Shown: positions 32,014 to 40,046 of the stretch, one piece after another
Layout of the letters: every line of letters starts with the position of its first letter
How positions within the stretch are numbered: position 1 is the first letter of the stretch
DNA from: Pseudomonas sp. SLFW
Lineage (GTDB): Bacteria > Pseudomonadota > Gammaproteobacteria > Pseudomonadales > Pseudomonadaceae
Reading direction: 5' to 3'
DNA: 64,000 nucleotides
Assembly (NCBI RefSeq): GCF_009905615.1
Contig: NZ_JAAAKW010000011.1
Span: 62,001-126,000 of the forward strand
Translations under genes and position numbers: made by a program
Notes under the pieces: generated by a model
Told to the model about the DNA's origin: nothing
The model's database searches: none
The model's input: only the letters and a program-made list of their open reading frames with translations

Positions 32014-32265
32014 TCAGTTTTCGTGGTATTCCCGCCAGCCCACTCTGTAGGCACCGTCCTCGACTTCCTCGATCTTGATGCCAGCCGTGCCAGCCATCTC
32101 ATTCAGTAGGCGGCGCCAGTCGGACGGGCTTTCGTTAGGGAGCCTGGAGATGGTGACGAACTGAATCTTCTGTACCTTTGGGTCGCTGATGATTTCTCTT
32201 ACACGATGGCCAATCTGTTCATAGGAGCGAGGCTTTGTCTGGCTGAATTCAGGTTGCCGAAGCAT
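32014..32265 (-). CDS. Prophage DUF1654 protein under LexA control
   Basis: 83 aa. RSYEQIGHRVREIISDPKVQ and W-RRLLNEMAG match DUF1654, as in the chromosomal gene at 2200-2442 though only distantly similar. A strong AAAAGGAGGT precedes the ATG and a LexA box lies 21 bases upstream, independent of the phage repressor. Function unknown. Confidence 0.7.
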   Translation of the reverse strand: MLRQPEFSQTKPRSYEQIGHRVREIISDPKVQKIQFVTISRLPNESPSDWRRLLNEMAGTAGIKIEEVEDGAYRVGWREYHEN

Positions 32266-32286
32266 TGTGAACCTCCTTTTTTGTTA

Positions 32287-32302
32287 CTGGATATGCATAC
32301 AG
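32287..32302. promoter_or_regulatory. LexA (SOS) box in the prophage
   Basis: CTGGATATGCATACAG fits CTG-N10-CAG. It stands between the DUF1654 gene (left) and the nucleotidyltransferase gene (right, starting 148 bases away) and could affect both. Confidence 0.7.
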
Positions 32303-32449
32303 TAAAAAGGATCCAACGGATTCGCAATAGGGCAGGAGTACAAATGTTCTCCTTGGCTTCGTTGTCGAACAATACTGCGATTTCGATTGAGATCGACGGG
32401 CCCGGAAGACGTGCTATAAGCACCGCTTTCCCATCGGGAGTAGCTAAGC

Positions 32450-32776
32450 GTGGGGCTTGAAGAGATTGTTGAAACTGTGGCTTCCTGGGCAGCAGCAAAC
32501 CCGGAGATAGCGGCGGCATGGGTATTTGGAAGCCGGGCGCGATGTGATCATAGCCCGGAAAGCGATTTGGACATCGCAGTGGAAATCATCGCCGCGTCTG
32601 GCGACGAGGACTCGCTGTGCACCTGGTTCAGATGCTCAGATCGGCTCATGAAAGACTTGAGCGGTCGCATTCCTTACCGGGTGCAGATCGAGTGGTACGG
32701 TGGAGAAGAAGAGACGCCGACTATTCATCGAGGACTTCAGAGATCTTCCGTCTTAGCCTATGCGAAGGGGGTCTAG
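32450..32776 (+). CDS. Minimal nucleotidyltransferase (MNT-like)
   Basis: 108 aa, GTG start with GGGAG nine bases upstream. VFGSRARCDHSPESDLDIAV is the complete G-S-x-x-R...D-x-D active site of Pol-beta-type small nucleotidyltransferases. These often act as antitoxins that AMPylate a HEPN toxin, but no HEPN gene is adjacent. Converges on a shared terminator with the DUF1828-like gene. Confidence 0.75.
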   Translation: MGLEEIVETVASWAAANPEIAAAWVFGSRARCDHSPESDLDIAVEIIAASGDEDSLCTWFRCSDRLMKDLSGRIPYRVQIEWYGGEEETPTIHRGLQRSSVLAYAKGV

Positions 32777-32784
32777 CAGAAACG

Positions 32785-32811
32785 AAAAGCCCGGCGCTGG
32801 GCCGGGCTTTT
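32785..32811. terminator. Bidirectional terminator
   Basis: AAAAGCCCGGC and GCCGGGCTTTT form an 11-bp stem with loop GCTGG; A and T runs on both sides serve the two converging genes. Confidence 0.9.
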
Positions 32812-32824
32812 CTTCAATGTAAGT

Positions 32825-33592
32825 TTAAGCTGCAGCCATCAAGGCATCGTAAAGGCGCTCGTTGTTACCATCGTAGACTATGATGGAAGTCGTTTCGGCC
32901 AAAGCGGCTACAGCTTGCTGAGTGGCTTCCTCTTCGCCGCGCTGCAATATGACCGTGCGCTTGGTGCGATCTCCAGAATTCTTGAGGTCACCCATTTTTC
33001 CGACCGCGCCGTAGATGCTTGCCCAATGAGGCTTTCCGCCAGATGCAATAGGAATCGCTTGAATGACCATTTGTTGAGGTGTTCCCGGACTCAAAACGAA
33101 CGGAAACATCAGCTGGTGACCGCTTGCGCCGCTTAACGGAAAGTCGGTACGCAGCCTGTCTTTGAATCGCTTACTCAAGATCGCCCCAACTTTTCGTTGA
33201 AACTTGGGTTCGCGCACAACCAGCATGTCATCGCATGCGTCTCCAATTCTGGACGCAGCCTCAATGAACCGAGCCATTTTGAAACCTATCTGATCCTCGG
33301 TGCAAACCGTGTGCAGCTCGCCATTCTCAGAGATTTCTATACCGCTGACCTTAGCTATCTCGGCAAATTTTTTAGCCCGGCGCTGATCTGTGGCCAAGCC
33401 GTGCGTCATTGCAGTGAACAAGATGTCCGAGTTGTCACTGATCCGGAACAAGCCCCGGCCAATATCCTGAATGAACGCGCCAATGGCCGCCCCATCGAAC
33501 GAGAGCGTGATTGGAGACTGAATGTAGGTCAGGCCATCGCTGATTGGGCTGCAGGTGAAACCTAACTGCCTGCTGATGTCTGTACATTTCAT
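32825..33592 (-). CDS. DUF1828-like protein of the immunity region
   Basis: 255 aa. The N-terminal half (SFDGAAIGAFIQDIGRGLFR, ISDNSDILFTAMTHGLA) resembles the DUF1828 fold; the C-terminal half (KFQRKVGAILSKRFKDRL, TIIVYDGNNERLY-type end) is like DUF1829. Overlaps the upstream gene by ATGA. Lies downstream of cI on the same strand, so it is likely expressed in the lysogen. Function unknown. Confidence 0.55.
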   Translation of the reverse strand: MKCTDISRQLGFTCSPISDGLTYIQSPITLSFDGAAIGAFIQDIGRGLFRISDNSDILFTAMTHGLATDQRRAKKFAEIAKVSGIEISENGELHTVCTEDQIGFKMARFIEAASRIGDACDDMLVVREPKFQRKVGAILSKRFKDRLRTDFPLSGASGHQLMFPFVLSPGTPQQMVIQAIPIASGGKPHWASIYGAVGKMGDLKNSGDRTKRTVILQRGEEEATQQAVAALAETTSIIVYDGNNERLYDALMAAA

Positions 33593-34116
33593 AGGAGATC
33601 CATCTGTCCGCTCTCGTCTTGCTGCGGCCCCTTGGGTGGGAGGGTAAACGTCGGTGCTTCATTGATGTTGGCACGCTCAAGGAACAATCGCCATAGCTGA
33701 CCAATGGCCTGCCGATCAATGGGTTCAGCATAGCCGGAGGACGCTTCCTCCACAGGAAAATGAAGGTGAGGATGATCCGCGACTTTTCCGTAAAACGGCA
33801 TCTGCTTGCCGACCACGTTTACATGCTGACTGGGCCCGTTTTCATCTAACGCCATCAGCCTCGCGTTGTGTGCAACAAATGCCATGCATACCTTGTCAGG
33901 AAGCCCAGCAATCCCGCTGTATTTGTAGAAGAGATCCACAAATAATCCTTCCTGTACAACGTTGTTAACGGACAACGGAATACGGCATTTGTGTGCGGCC
34001 GGAGAGCCTTTGCCGCCAGTGGACTTCCATCTGATCAGTGATGCGCCTGCCCAGGTTTTGGGGAGGGCGATCGATGAAATCGCATCCACGTATGGAATTT
34101 TACCGGCTTTCGCCAT
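33589..34116 (-). CDS. Partner of the DUF1828-like protein, unknown family
   Basis: 175 aa. KIPYVDAISSIALPKTWAGA, LFVDLFYKYSGIAGLPDKV and a histidine cluster ADHPHLHFPVEEA. No known domain. Translationally coupled to the next gene, so the two probably work as a pair. Confidence 0.55.
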   Translation of the reverse strand: MAKAGKIPYVDAISSIALPKTWAGASLIRWKSTGGKGSPAAHKCRIPLSVNNVVQEGLFVDLFYKYSGIAGLPDKVCMAFVAHNARLMALDENGPSQHVNVVGKQMPFYGKVADHPHLHFPVEEASSGYAEPIDRQAIGQLWRLFLERANINEAPTFTLPPKGPQQDESGQMDLL

Positions 34117-34225
34117 CCCTAGCTCCGCGCTTGTGCTCAGCGCGTGGACTGAGCGGTGTCATGAATTGATGTGTGATTAAGGATTCAAGCCAGCACCGAC
34201 CTCGGCCACTTGGCGTCACGGACCC

Positions 34226-34687
34226 TTACTGACTGAAAGCCTTTCTGTAATCGTCGGCGCTATGGCTTGGCGTAGGAGTGGCGACCGGAGCGCTGCTTGC
34301 CTGGCCTGGAACAGGGAAGCCTTGCCCTGCAAATTTAACGCTGCCTGTGAACAGATTAAGCGCTCGGTAGGACAGATTCCCGCAGTAGTTGCAGCTAAAG
34401 CCAGCGTCGATCACCGTTGACCCGTCGGGCTTTGGAATCTTCCGAGCTACGGCGGAAAGCCGGTTGAAGTCAGAGGCGTTGTACGTCTGAATGTACGTAT
34501 CAGTGGCCGTCTGCAATCTCATTCCGCTAAGGTTCTGGAGCTGGACGATGGCCTCTGACCACATTGCATCGCACTGGGGCTTTGAGTAACACACGGCCAT
34601 TGGATCAATGGCAGGTGGAGGTTCCGGTGGCCTCGTTTCACATCCGGCCAACGACAGCGCCAGGGCTACAGCAGAAATATTACGCAC
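34226..34687 (-). CDS. Prophage lipoprotein, GTG start
   Basis: 153 aa. Short signal peptide with lipobox LAGC-E, then a proline-rich linker and a domain with three further cysteines (VCYSKPQCDAMW, FSCNYCGNLSY). AAGGGAG fits the GTG at 34687. First gene after cI on the same strand; an envelope lipoprotein made by the lysogen is a candidate superinfection-exclusion factor. Confidence 0.65.
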   Translation of the reverse strand: MRNISAVALALSLAGCETRPPEPPPAIDPMAVCYSKPQCDAMWSEAIVQLQNLSGMRLQTATDTYIQTYNASDFNRLSAVARKIPKPDGSTVIDAGFSCNYCGNLSYRALNLFTGSVKFAGQGFPVPGQASSAPVATPTPSHSADDYRKAFSQ

Positions 34688-34711
34688 GGCTCACTCCCTT
34701 GAATATTTAGA

Positions 34712-35377
34712 TCACAGCTTCATCAACGCTCTGACTACCACGCCAATGATGCGGCAGTTTTCGTCGCATTCAACCATCTTGTAGTCAGGGTTCAGCGGTT
34801 TTAGATACCTGATGCCCCCATCCTCGACGAGCTTCTTGAAGGTTGCTTCGTTGCTGCTGGGTAGCTTAGCGATTACCAGCTTTCCAGGCTTAACGTCGGC
34901 CTCAGTATCAACCAGGATCATCATCCCCTCCGGGACGCTCACGCCTGATGGAGAGGTCATCGAGTCTCCCTTCACCTCAAGCCAGAAAGCCGGACCCTTT
35001 GAGTCGTAATCAGACATCTCGTAGCGATCTGAGAAGCCAGGCGGGTAGGGCTCAACGGCCTCTGCCCAATCCCCCGCAACAACCCAAGAGATGACCGGGT
35101 AGCGAAACGCCATATTGGGCTGTACAGCCATCGCCACATTAGAAGGTTCATCAGCTGCGGGGCTGGAGCCGGGAACCATCTGGCCTTTACCTTCAGAAAG
35201 CCACAGAGCATCCACGCCGCAGACGCTTGCGATCTTCGCAACGTGCGCAGTGGCCTTTGATTTACCCCGTTCTAAATCGGAGATCGATGTTTGGGTGATA
35301 CCGGCCCGCTCCGCAAGCTCTGCCTGATTTAGCTGAGCATGGCGGCGAGCGGCCTTCAAGCGGTCTTTGAATTCCAT
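34712..35377 (-). CDS. CI-type phage repressor with S24 peptidase domain
   Basis: 221 aa. N-terminal HTH (LNQAELAERAGITQTSISDL), linker, and LexA-like self-cleavage domain: AGDWAEAVEPYPP, VKGDSMTSPSG (Ser nucleophile) and KPGKLVIAKLP (Lys). RecA-dependent cleavage would induce the prophage. ATG at 35377 is only 7 bases from a -10 box, so the message is probably leaderless. A longer upstream frame would run through the operators and is rejected. Confidence 0.88.
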   Translation of the reverse strand: MEFKDRLKAARRHAQLNQAELAERAGITQTSISDLERGKSKATAHVAKIASVCGVDALWLSEGKGQMVPGSSPAADEPSNVAMAVQPNMAFRYPVISWVVAGDWAEAVEPYPPGFSDRYEMSDYDSKGPAFWLEVKGDSMTSPSGVSVPEGMMILVDTEADVKPGKLVIAKLPSSNEATFKKLVEDGGIRYLKPLNPDYKMVECDENCRIIGVVVRALMKL

Positions 35378-35384
35378 GTGGCGA

Positions 35385-35452
35385 GTATTACGGGCGCTCC
35401 CATATGCTTGCAAATCGGTATTCCCATACACTACGATATGGGTATTCCCGTA
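35385..35452. promoter_or_regulatory. OR region: three operators, PRM and PR
   Basis: Operators TACGGG-CGCT-CCCATA (35389-35404), AATCGG-TATT-CCCATA (35413-35428) and TATGGG-TATT-CCCGTA (35437-35452), centres exactly 24 bp apart. PRM (minus): TTGCAA (35413-35408), 17 bases, TAATAC (35390-35385). PR (plus): the same palindromic TTGCAA as -35, 18 bases, TACGAT (35432-35437). Confidence 0.75.
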
Positions 35453-35464
35453 TGGAGGGTCGAT

Positions 35465-35680
35465 ATGAACACTATTTTCCAGGACCTCGTCACCTTCTTC
35501 GGGACGCAGGAAACCACCGCCGAAAAGCTCAAGGTTGATCAAAGCACCGTCTCTGGCTGGGTTCGTGGCAAGCACGGGATGTCTCCGATTGTTGCGAAGC
35601 GGGCAGAGGCGCTAACCGAGGGTGAGTTCAAGAAAGAAACCCTTTGCCCATCGTTCCCATGGGCCGAGATGGCGGCTTAG
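35465..35680 (+). CDS. Cro/YdaS-like repressor
   Basis: 71 aa. GTQETTAEKLKVDQSTVSGW-type HTH followed by SPIVAKRAEALTEGEFKKE is the YdaS/Cro pattern. GGAGGG sits 5 bases before the ATG, just right of OR. It would oppose CI during lytic growth. Confidence 0.8.
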   Translation: MNTIFQDLVTFFGTQETTAEKLKVDQSTVSGWVRGKHGMSPIVAKRAEALTEGEFKKETLCPSFPWAEMAA

Positions 35681-35873
35681 AGCTGAGTGACACAGTCGCC
35701 TGCTCAAAGCCGCGCAGAGCCTCTTGGCTCAACTGGTCACGTAAATGATTGGCCTTCAGCTCGAACGCAGGCCAGAGCCTCATCTGAGAAGACAGGGGCA
35801 GGGTGGATGCCAAGGCACCTACAAAGCAGCAGAGGGCGGTTATCTCGCCCTGGAGTTCGGAAGAGTCGGTCAT
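35628..35873 (-). CDS. Small helical protein opposite cro
   Basis: About 81 aa from MTDSSELQGEITALCCFVGA; RLWPAFELKANHLRDQL is amphipathic. Converges on and overlaps the end of the cro-like gene by 53 bases. Looks coding, function unknown. Confidence 0.4.
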   Translation of the reverse strand: MTDSSELQGEITALCCFVGALASTLPLSSQMRLWPAFELKANHLRDQLSQEALRGFEQATVSLSSKPPSRPMGTMGKGFLS

Positions 35874-35956
35874 GGGGTCATCCCTCATCAGTTGGTAACC
35901 GAATCATCCCGATGTTGGCACTGAGCCACCACGGAAAACGTAACGAGGTTTTACGA

Positions 35957-36379
35957 ATGGAAGACTTTTTGGATGCGTGCCAGTCGGCGGTGAAGGGCAA
36001 CGAGCCCAAGGCACTGGCGGCAAAGATGGGTGTTCCGCACGTGAGCCTGCTGCAACGCGCGAACCCGGACAACGACGCCCACCACCTGACCATCGAGCAC
36101 CTGTACGGCGTGCTGCTGCACACCGGCGATATGCGCCCGCTGATCGCGCTGGCGTCGGAGTTTGGCTTTGACCTAGTTGCGCGCGACAAACCAGCACCTA
36201 CCGATCTGAACTCCGCGCTGATGCGCCTGCATGTCGATCTGGCTGATGTCACTCGACTGGCTCACGACGCTCAAGCAGACGGCCATGTGTGCTCGCGCGA
36301 AAAGTCGGAGCTGATCAAGGAAGCCGACGAGGTGATCGTCAGCCTGGAGGTGTTCAAGCAGTCCGTGAAGGTCGCCTGA
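35957..36379 (+). CDS. Phage regulatory protein CII-like
   Basis: 140 aa from MEDFLDACQSAVKGNEPKAL. KALAAKMGVPHVSLLQRANP is an HTH of the CP76/CII type, followed by LTIEHLYGVLLHTGDMRPL and a C-terminal coiled region. Position after cro fits a lysogeny activator. Confidence 0.7.
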   Translation: MEDFLDACQSAVKGNEPKALAAKMGVPHVSLLQRANPDNDAHHLTIEHLYGVLLHTGDMRPLIALASEFGFDLVARDKPAPTDLNSALMRLHVDLADVTRLAHDAQADGHVCSREKSELIKEADEVIVSLEVFKQSVKVA

Positions 36380-36396
36380 ATTTCAGACACAAAAAA

Positions 36397-36414
36397 ACCG
36401 CCGGGCATGGCGGT
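36397..36414 (+). terminator. Hairpin between CII-like and replication genes
   Basis: ACCGCC and GGCGGT around GGGCAT; only a weak T tract. Possibly a leaky tR1-like terminator. Confidence 0.35.
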
Positions 36415-36444
36415 TCTTCAGCAAAGCAGTAAGCGAGAAAAATC

Positions 36445-37299
36445 ATGACAAACATCGTCTCATTTGACAAGTCCCGAGGGTTCACCCGAATGGACAATTC
36501 CGTAATGGAGGCGCTTTCCACCGTCGACCTGCCTGCGCGCGAGCTTCGTGTCGTCATGGCAATCGCCCGGCAGACAATCGGGTACCAGGTAGAAACGAAG
36601 CGCCTGACCGCCGACGACCTCGGCAAACACACCAACATGCGCCGCGACGTGACGTCGAAGGCCATCAGCCATTTGCTCGAACGCCGAATTATCTATCGCG
36701 TCGGCGGAAGCCGTGGCGATATCGGTATCTCACCGGTTTCCGAATGGGTTTTCTACGAGCAAAAACAGCCTAATCTCACTGAGACCAAAACGTCTCACTC
36801 AGACAATATCGTCTCACTGAGACAGGAAACGAGTGAGACCAAAACGGCAACTTGCCTTCCTTATACAAAGAAAGAACCCCTATTAACTCTTCCTTCGGAA
36901 GAGATTAATCCGCCCCAAGAGCCGTCCGGGCCAAAGCCTGACCGCAAGGCTCCGTTCGGCAAGGCTCAGTTGCTCGCTGACAATCCGCACGGTGTAAGCG
37001 AACAGCAGATCGCTGATTACCTCGCTCTTCGCAAAACCAAGCGAGCGCCGATTACCGCCAAGGTCTGGGCCAACGTGAACGCCGAGCTCGCCAAATGCGC
37101 CGCCGTTGGCATCGCCGCCGATGCAGCGGTCGATATCGCGGTTCTCAATGGCTGGCAGGGTTTTGACTCGTCTTGGATCATCAAACGCTTTGCCAGCGCC
37201 CCGCAGGCCGTCACGCAGTCACGTCACGTCAACCTAAATCAGGTCAATCACGCGGCCGGAAACGGCGGGAGGAATGACGATGGCTCGTACCGTATCTAA
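36445..37299 (+). CDS. Phage replication protein O-like
   Basis: 284 aa. The N-terminal winged-helix domain (GFTRMDNSVMEALSTVDLPA, RELRVVMAIARQTIGYQ, DLGKHTNMRRDVTSKAISHL) is Phage_rep_O. The middle is a variable linker with short repeats (TETKTS, SETKT) where the origin iterons usually lie. The C-terminus would recruit the loader encoded next. Confidence 0.85.
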   Translation: MTNIVSFDKSRGFTRMDNSVMEALSTVDLPARELRVVMAIARQTIGYQVETKRLTADDLGKHTNMRRDVTSKAISHLLERRIIYRVGGSRGDIGISPVSEWVFYEQKQPNLTETKTSHSDNIVSLRQETSETKTATCLPYTKKEPLLTLPSEEINPPQEPSGPKPDRKAPFGKAQLLADNPHGVSEQQIADYLALRKTKRAPITAKVWANVNAELAKCAAVGIAADAAVDIAVLNGWQGFDSSWIIKRFASAPQAVTQSRHVNLNQVNHAAGNGGRNDDGSYRI

Positions 37300-38098
37300 C
37301 GTCGTGAGCATGATGGGCGACTTCGGCAAGACCATTTCGAGCGAGAAGCGAGTGTGCTCCGATCACGGCGCCTACACCGACTTTCTGACCGGCTTGGGCA
37401 AGGCTCGCCCAGCGGTCTGGTCTGGCTGCCAGCAGTGCGCTGAGGAAAGACGCGCGGAAGCTGATCGGATCGAGCAAGAGAAAATCATCCGGGAGAACAC
37501 CCGTCGCTCGATCGAATCCCGCGTCGGCCGCTCTTGCATCCCGCCGCGCTTCTCAGACCGCACCTTTGCCAATTTCCGTGTCAGTAGTGCGGAGCAGAAG
37601 CAGGCGGCGAACATCTGCCGGGAGTACGCCGAAAACTTCCCTGCACACGCCCAGCGCGGTCGTAGCCTGATGCTGCTGGGCAACGTCGGAACCGGCAAGA
37701 CACACCTCGCCACCGCCGTTGGGAACCACATCATCCGCGAATTCAGCCTGGCCGCGCTGTACGTCACCGCTGGCTCGGTGATCCGTCACGTCAAATCTTC
37801 GTTCGACCGCGATACCGCGCACAACGAAGTGCAGGCCTACCAACTGTTCGCAGCGCCTGACCTGCTGATCCTTGATGAGGTTGGCGTGCAGAACGCCACT
37901 GAGTTCGAGCGCACGGTGATGTTCGAGCTGATCAACTCCCGGTACGAGGCCATGAAGCCAACCATCGTAATTTCCAACCGTGGCCGTGACGAACTGCCGA
38001 CCTACATGGGTGATCGCGTCGTCGATCGTCTACGTGAGAACGGCGGGAAGCTGGTGCTGTTCACTTGGGAGTCGCAGCGCGGCAAGGAGGGGTTCTGA
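37280..38098 (+). CDS. DnaC-like helicase loader
   Basis: 272 aa AAA+ ATPase: LLGNVGTGKTHLATAVGNHI (Walker A), PDLLILDEVGVQ (Walker B), IVISNRGRDEL (sensor 1). A cysteine-rich N-terminal region (CSDHGAY, GCQQCAEE) may bind zinc. The ATG at 37280 fits GGGAGG (7 bases) better than 37274. Overlaps gene O; loads host DnaB at the phage origin. Confidence 0.88.
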   Translation: MARTVSNVVSMMGDFGKTISSEKRVCSDHGAYTDFLTGLGKARPAVWSGCQQCAEERRAEADRIEQEKIIRENTRRSIESRVGRSCIPPRFSDRTFANFRVSSAEQKQAANICREYAENFPAHAQRGRSLMLLGNVGTGKTHLATAVGNHIIREFSLAALYVTAGSVIRHVKSSFDRDTAHNEVQAYQLFAAPDLLILDEVGVQNATEFERTVMFELINSRYEAMKPTIVISNRGRDELPTYMGDRVVDRLRENGGKLVLFTWESQRGKEGF

Positions 38099-38283
38099 TG
38101 ATCGTCACTAAACACAAACACCTGCTCAAAGCCCAAGCCGATTTCGGCCATCTGGTAGCCAAGTGCGGGAAGACGGTATCGAGCCGTGCGATTGCTGGGG
38201 AAGGGCAGGCGACCTGCTCGATTTGCCTGCTCCAGGCCAACCGATCGGAAAGCAAGATCCGCGTTATCAGGGGATGCGTATGA
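38098..38283 (+). CDS. Small phage protein, 61 aa
   Basis: MIVTKHKHLLKAQADFGHLV, with a CSIC motif and basic C-terminus. One-base overlap with the loader gene. Unknown function. Confidence 0.55.
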   Translation: MIVTKHKHLLKAQADFGHLVAKCGKTVSSRAIAGEGQATCSICLLQANRSESKIRVIRGCV

Positions 38284-38531
38284 GCGAAGTTCTTGGAGTT
38301 ACCACGCAGACGACGGTTTTCCTTTCTGTCGACAAGCTTGTGAAGGAGATGGACGCCGAGGATATCGCCGGGTTTTGCAGCGCGGTAGCTGAGCGTCTGG
38401 ACAAAGAGTTCAGCCAGCGAGCCACGGCAGCTTCTGAGTTTTCAAGCGGGCTTTCTGAGTTTGGTGCCCGGTTTCTAGCAGAGGTCGTGACGAACTTTTA
38501 CATGCGTCAGCCGCGGGAGCCGCGCCCATGA
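38280..38531 (+). CDS. Small phage protein, 83 aa
   Basis: From MSEVLGVTTQTTVFLSVDKL; helical (DIAGFCSAVAERLDKEF). ATGA overlap with the gene before and after. Unknown function. Confidence 0.55.
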   Translation: MSEVLGVTTQTTVFLSVDKLVKEMDAEDIAGFCSAVAERLDKEFSQRATAASEFSSGLSEFGARFLAEVVTNFYMRQPREPRP

Positions 38532-38641
38532 CCAACACCATCTGGACAGCAATCGTAATCGTCATCCTCCTCGCCATGTCGGGTATGGGTGGGAAGGCTC
38601 AGGACAGTAGGCCGGTGGATATGGGGGTGTTGTTCAAATGA
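38528..38641 (+). CDS. Single-pass membrane protein, 37 aa
   Basis: MTNTIWTAIVIVILLAMSG is a transmembrane helix followed by a short polar tail. Linked by ATGA overlaps to both neighbours, which supports a real gene despite its size. Confidence 0.6.
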   Translation: MTNTIWTAIVIVILLAMSGMGGKAQDSRPVDMGVLFK

Positions 38642-39216
38642 CCGAAATTCAGGATTTGAAAGCCATAGCCGAGCGCTGCAAAGGTCACCAGCCGTTGAGG
38701 TTCATACAGAGCTATGGCGCCCTGTACATCCGTAATGACAACGGCATTGTCTTCGATGTGCATCAGAACCGCTCTTTCCCAGACTTCATGTCGCAGAACA
38801 AGGACTACGCCGATCTGGTGTTGGCCGCCAACCCTGCCGCAGTGCTGGAGCTGATCGCGGAGATTGAGCGTTTACAGCATTTCGAAGTCGCCTACAAAGA
38901 GTTCAGCGACAAGACCGATTGGGTGCAGGAGACCGCCCACGGGTCCGAACTGGGCATGCACCGGGCTGATGTATTGCGCAAACGCTGTGACGACTTCGCT
39001 TCCCATCTGCAGGCGCAGGCTGACCAGCTTAAAAAGCTGATAGCCGAGAACGATGCGCTACGCAAGGATGCGGAGCGCTTGGATCGTCTTGAAGAGGAGT
39101 GTGAGGCATACGGCACAGATATTCATGAGGGAAACCGATGGGTTGTTGACGGGCCTTTCGCCACCGTTCGCGATGCCATCGACGCCGCCATGAGCAGTGG
39201 AGGCGACCATGACTGA
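38638..39216 (+). CDS. Ead/Ea22-like phage protein
   Basis: 192 aa. LKAIAERCKGHQPLRFIQSY and ADLVLAANPAAVLELIAEIE are typical of the Ead/Ea22-like early proteins, with a coiled coil (QAQADQLKKLIAENDALRKD) in the second half. Role unknown. Confidence 0.6.
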   Translation: MTEIQDLKAIAERCKGHQPLRFIQSYGALYIRNDNGIVFDVHQNRSFPDFMSQNKDYADLVLAANPAAVLELIAEIERLQHFEVAYKEFSDKTDWVQETAHGSELGMHRADVLRKRCDDFASHLQAQADQLKKLIAENDALRKDAERLDRLEEECEAYGTDIHEGNRWVVDGPFATVRDAIDAAMSSGGDHD

Positions 39217-39625
39217 ATTCATTATGCGTAGCCGTGACGACACGAGCCGCCTCATGGGCGTCCTTTACGCCACCGACTTTACGAAGCCAAAGCTCATCGT
39301 GATCAAGGAGCCTGACCGCAACGGCGATCAGAACAAAAAGCTCCACGCCATGCTTGCAGATATCTCCCGACAGGTTGAACACGCAGGTCGTAAGTGGGAC
39401 GTAACGGTCTGGAAACGTCTCTGCACCGCTGCCTGGCTGCGGGAGAGCGGCGAAACCATCCAGATGATCCCAGCCATCGATGGAAAGGGCATCGACGTCC
39501 TGTACGAGCGCACCAGCAAGCTGAGCGTGAGCAAATGCGCCGAACTGATCGAATGGGTTTCTGCGTTTGGCGCCGAGCATCAGGTGCGCTGGACGCAGAA
39601 GGATCTGTGGGAGGGCCGGTACTGA
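39209..39625 (+). CDS. ninB: Recombination protein NinB
   Basis: 138 aa. PDRNGDQNKKLHAMLADISR, WKRLCTAAWLRESGE and the final HQVRWTQKDLWEG fit the NinB/Orf family, which binds ssDNA-SSB and assists phage recombination. GGAGGCG precedes the ATG at 39209. Confidence 0.85.
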   Translation: MTEFIMRSRDDTSRLMGVLYATDFTKPKLIVIKEPDRNGDQNKKLHAMLADISRQVEHAGRKWDVTVWKRLCTAAWLRESGETIQMIPAIDGKGIDVLYERTSKLSVSKCAELIEWVSAFGAEHQVRWTQKDLWEGRY

Positions 39626-39942
39626 TGAGCCATCAATTCAAGCCGGGCGATCTCGCGATCATCGTCGGCTCAAACAAGGGGATTTCTCCCAACATCGGCA
39701 AGGCCGTTAGTCTCACGATCAAGCTTGCACCCGAGGCGGGCTTCTACCTGCCAGATGGCCGCCATGTGAAAAATAAAGGACCTGAGTGTTGGCTGGTAGA
39801 GGGCAGCGGGTTATCTGCGAGCTTGAGCAGCGGTGGCTGGGTCGATCTCGGCGGTGTTGCGCTAGTTGAGGAGCGTCATCTGATGCCTCTGCGCGGGGAC
39901 TTCGTCCCTGATCAAGCCAAGTCCCACGAGGTGCCAGCATGA
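39625..39942 (+). CDS. Phage hypothetical protein, 105 aa
   Basis: From MSHQFKPGDLAIIVGSNKGI, beta-rich, SH3-like in pattern (KPGDLAIIVG, CWLVEGSGL). Located between ninB and ninG. Function unknown. Confidence 0.6.
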   Translation: MSHQFKPGDLAIIVGSNKGISPNIGKAVSLTIKLAPEAGFYLPDGRHVKNKGPECWLVEGSGLSASLSSGGWVDLGGVALVEERHLMPLRGDFVPDQAKSHEVPA

Positions 39943-40046
39943 AGACTTATCAGGTCCTCAAGGGCGTCTTAACCAGTTTAATCGGCCTGATCGAGGCCGG
40001 TTATCCGCACCATCAGGTGGAGTTTCAGTTCGGAGTCGGTCTGTGA
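39939..40046 (+). CDS. Small phage protein, 35 aa
   Basis: MKTYQVLKGVLTSLIGLIEA, then HHQVEFQFGVGL. Overlaps both neighbours by 4 bases. Confidence 0.5.
   Translation: MKTYQVLKGVLTSLIGLIEAGYPHHQVEFQFGVGL

Noticed and set aside
20300..32776. HEPN-like gene and MNT nucleotidyltransferase as one toxin-antitoxin pair
   Set aside because: They are 12 kb apart, differently transcribed and flanked by unrelated genes; such pairs are normally adjacent.
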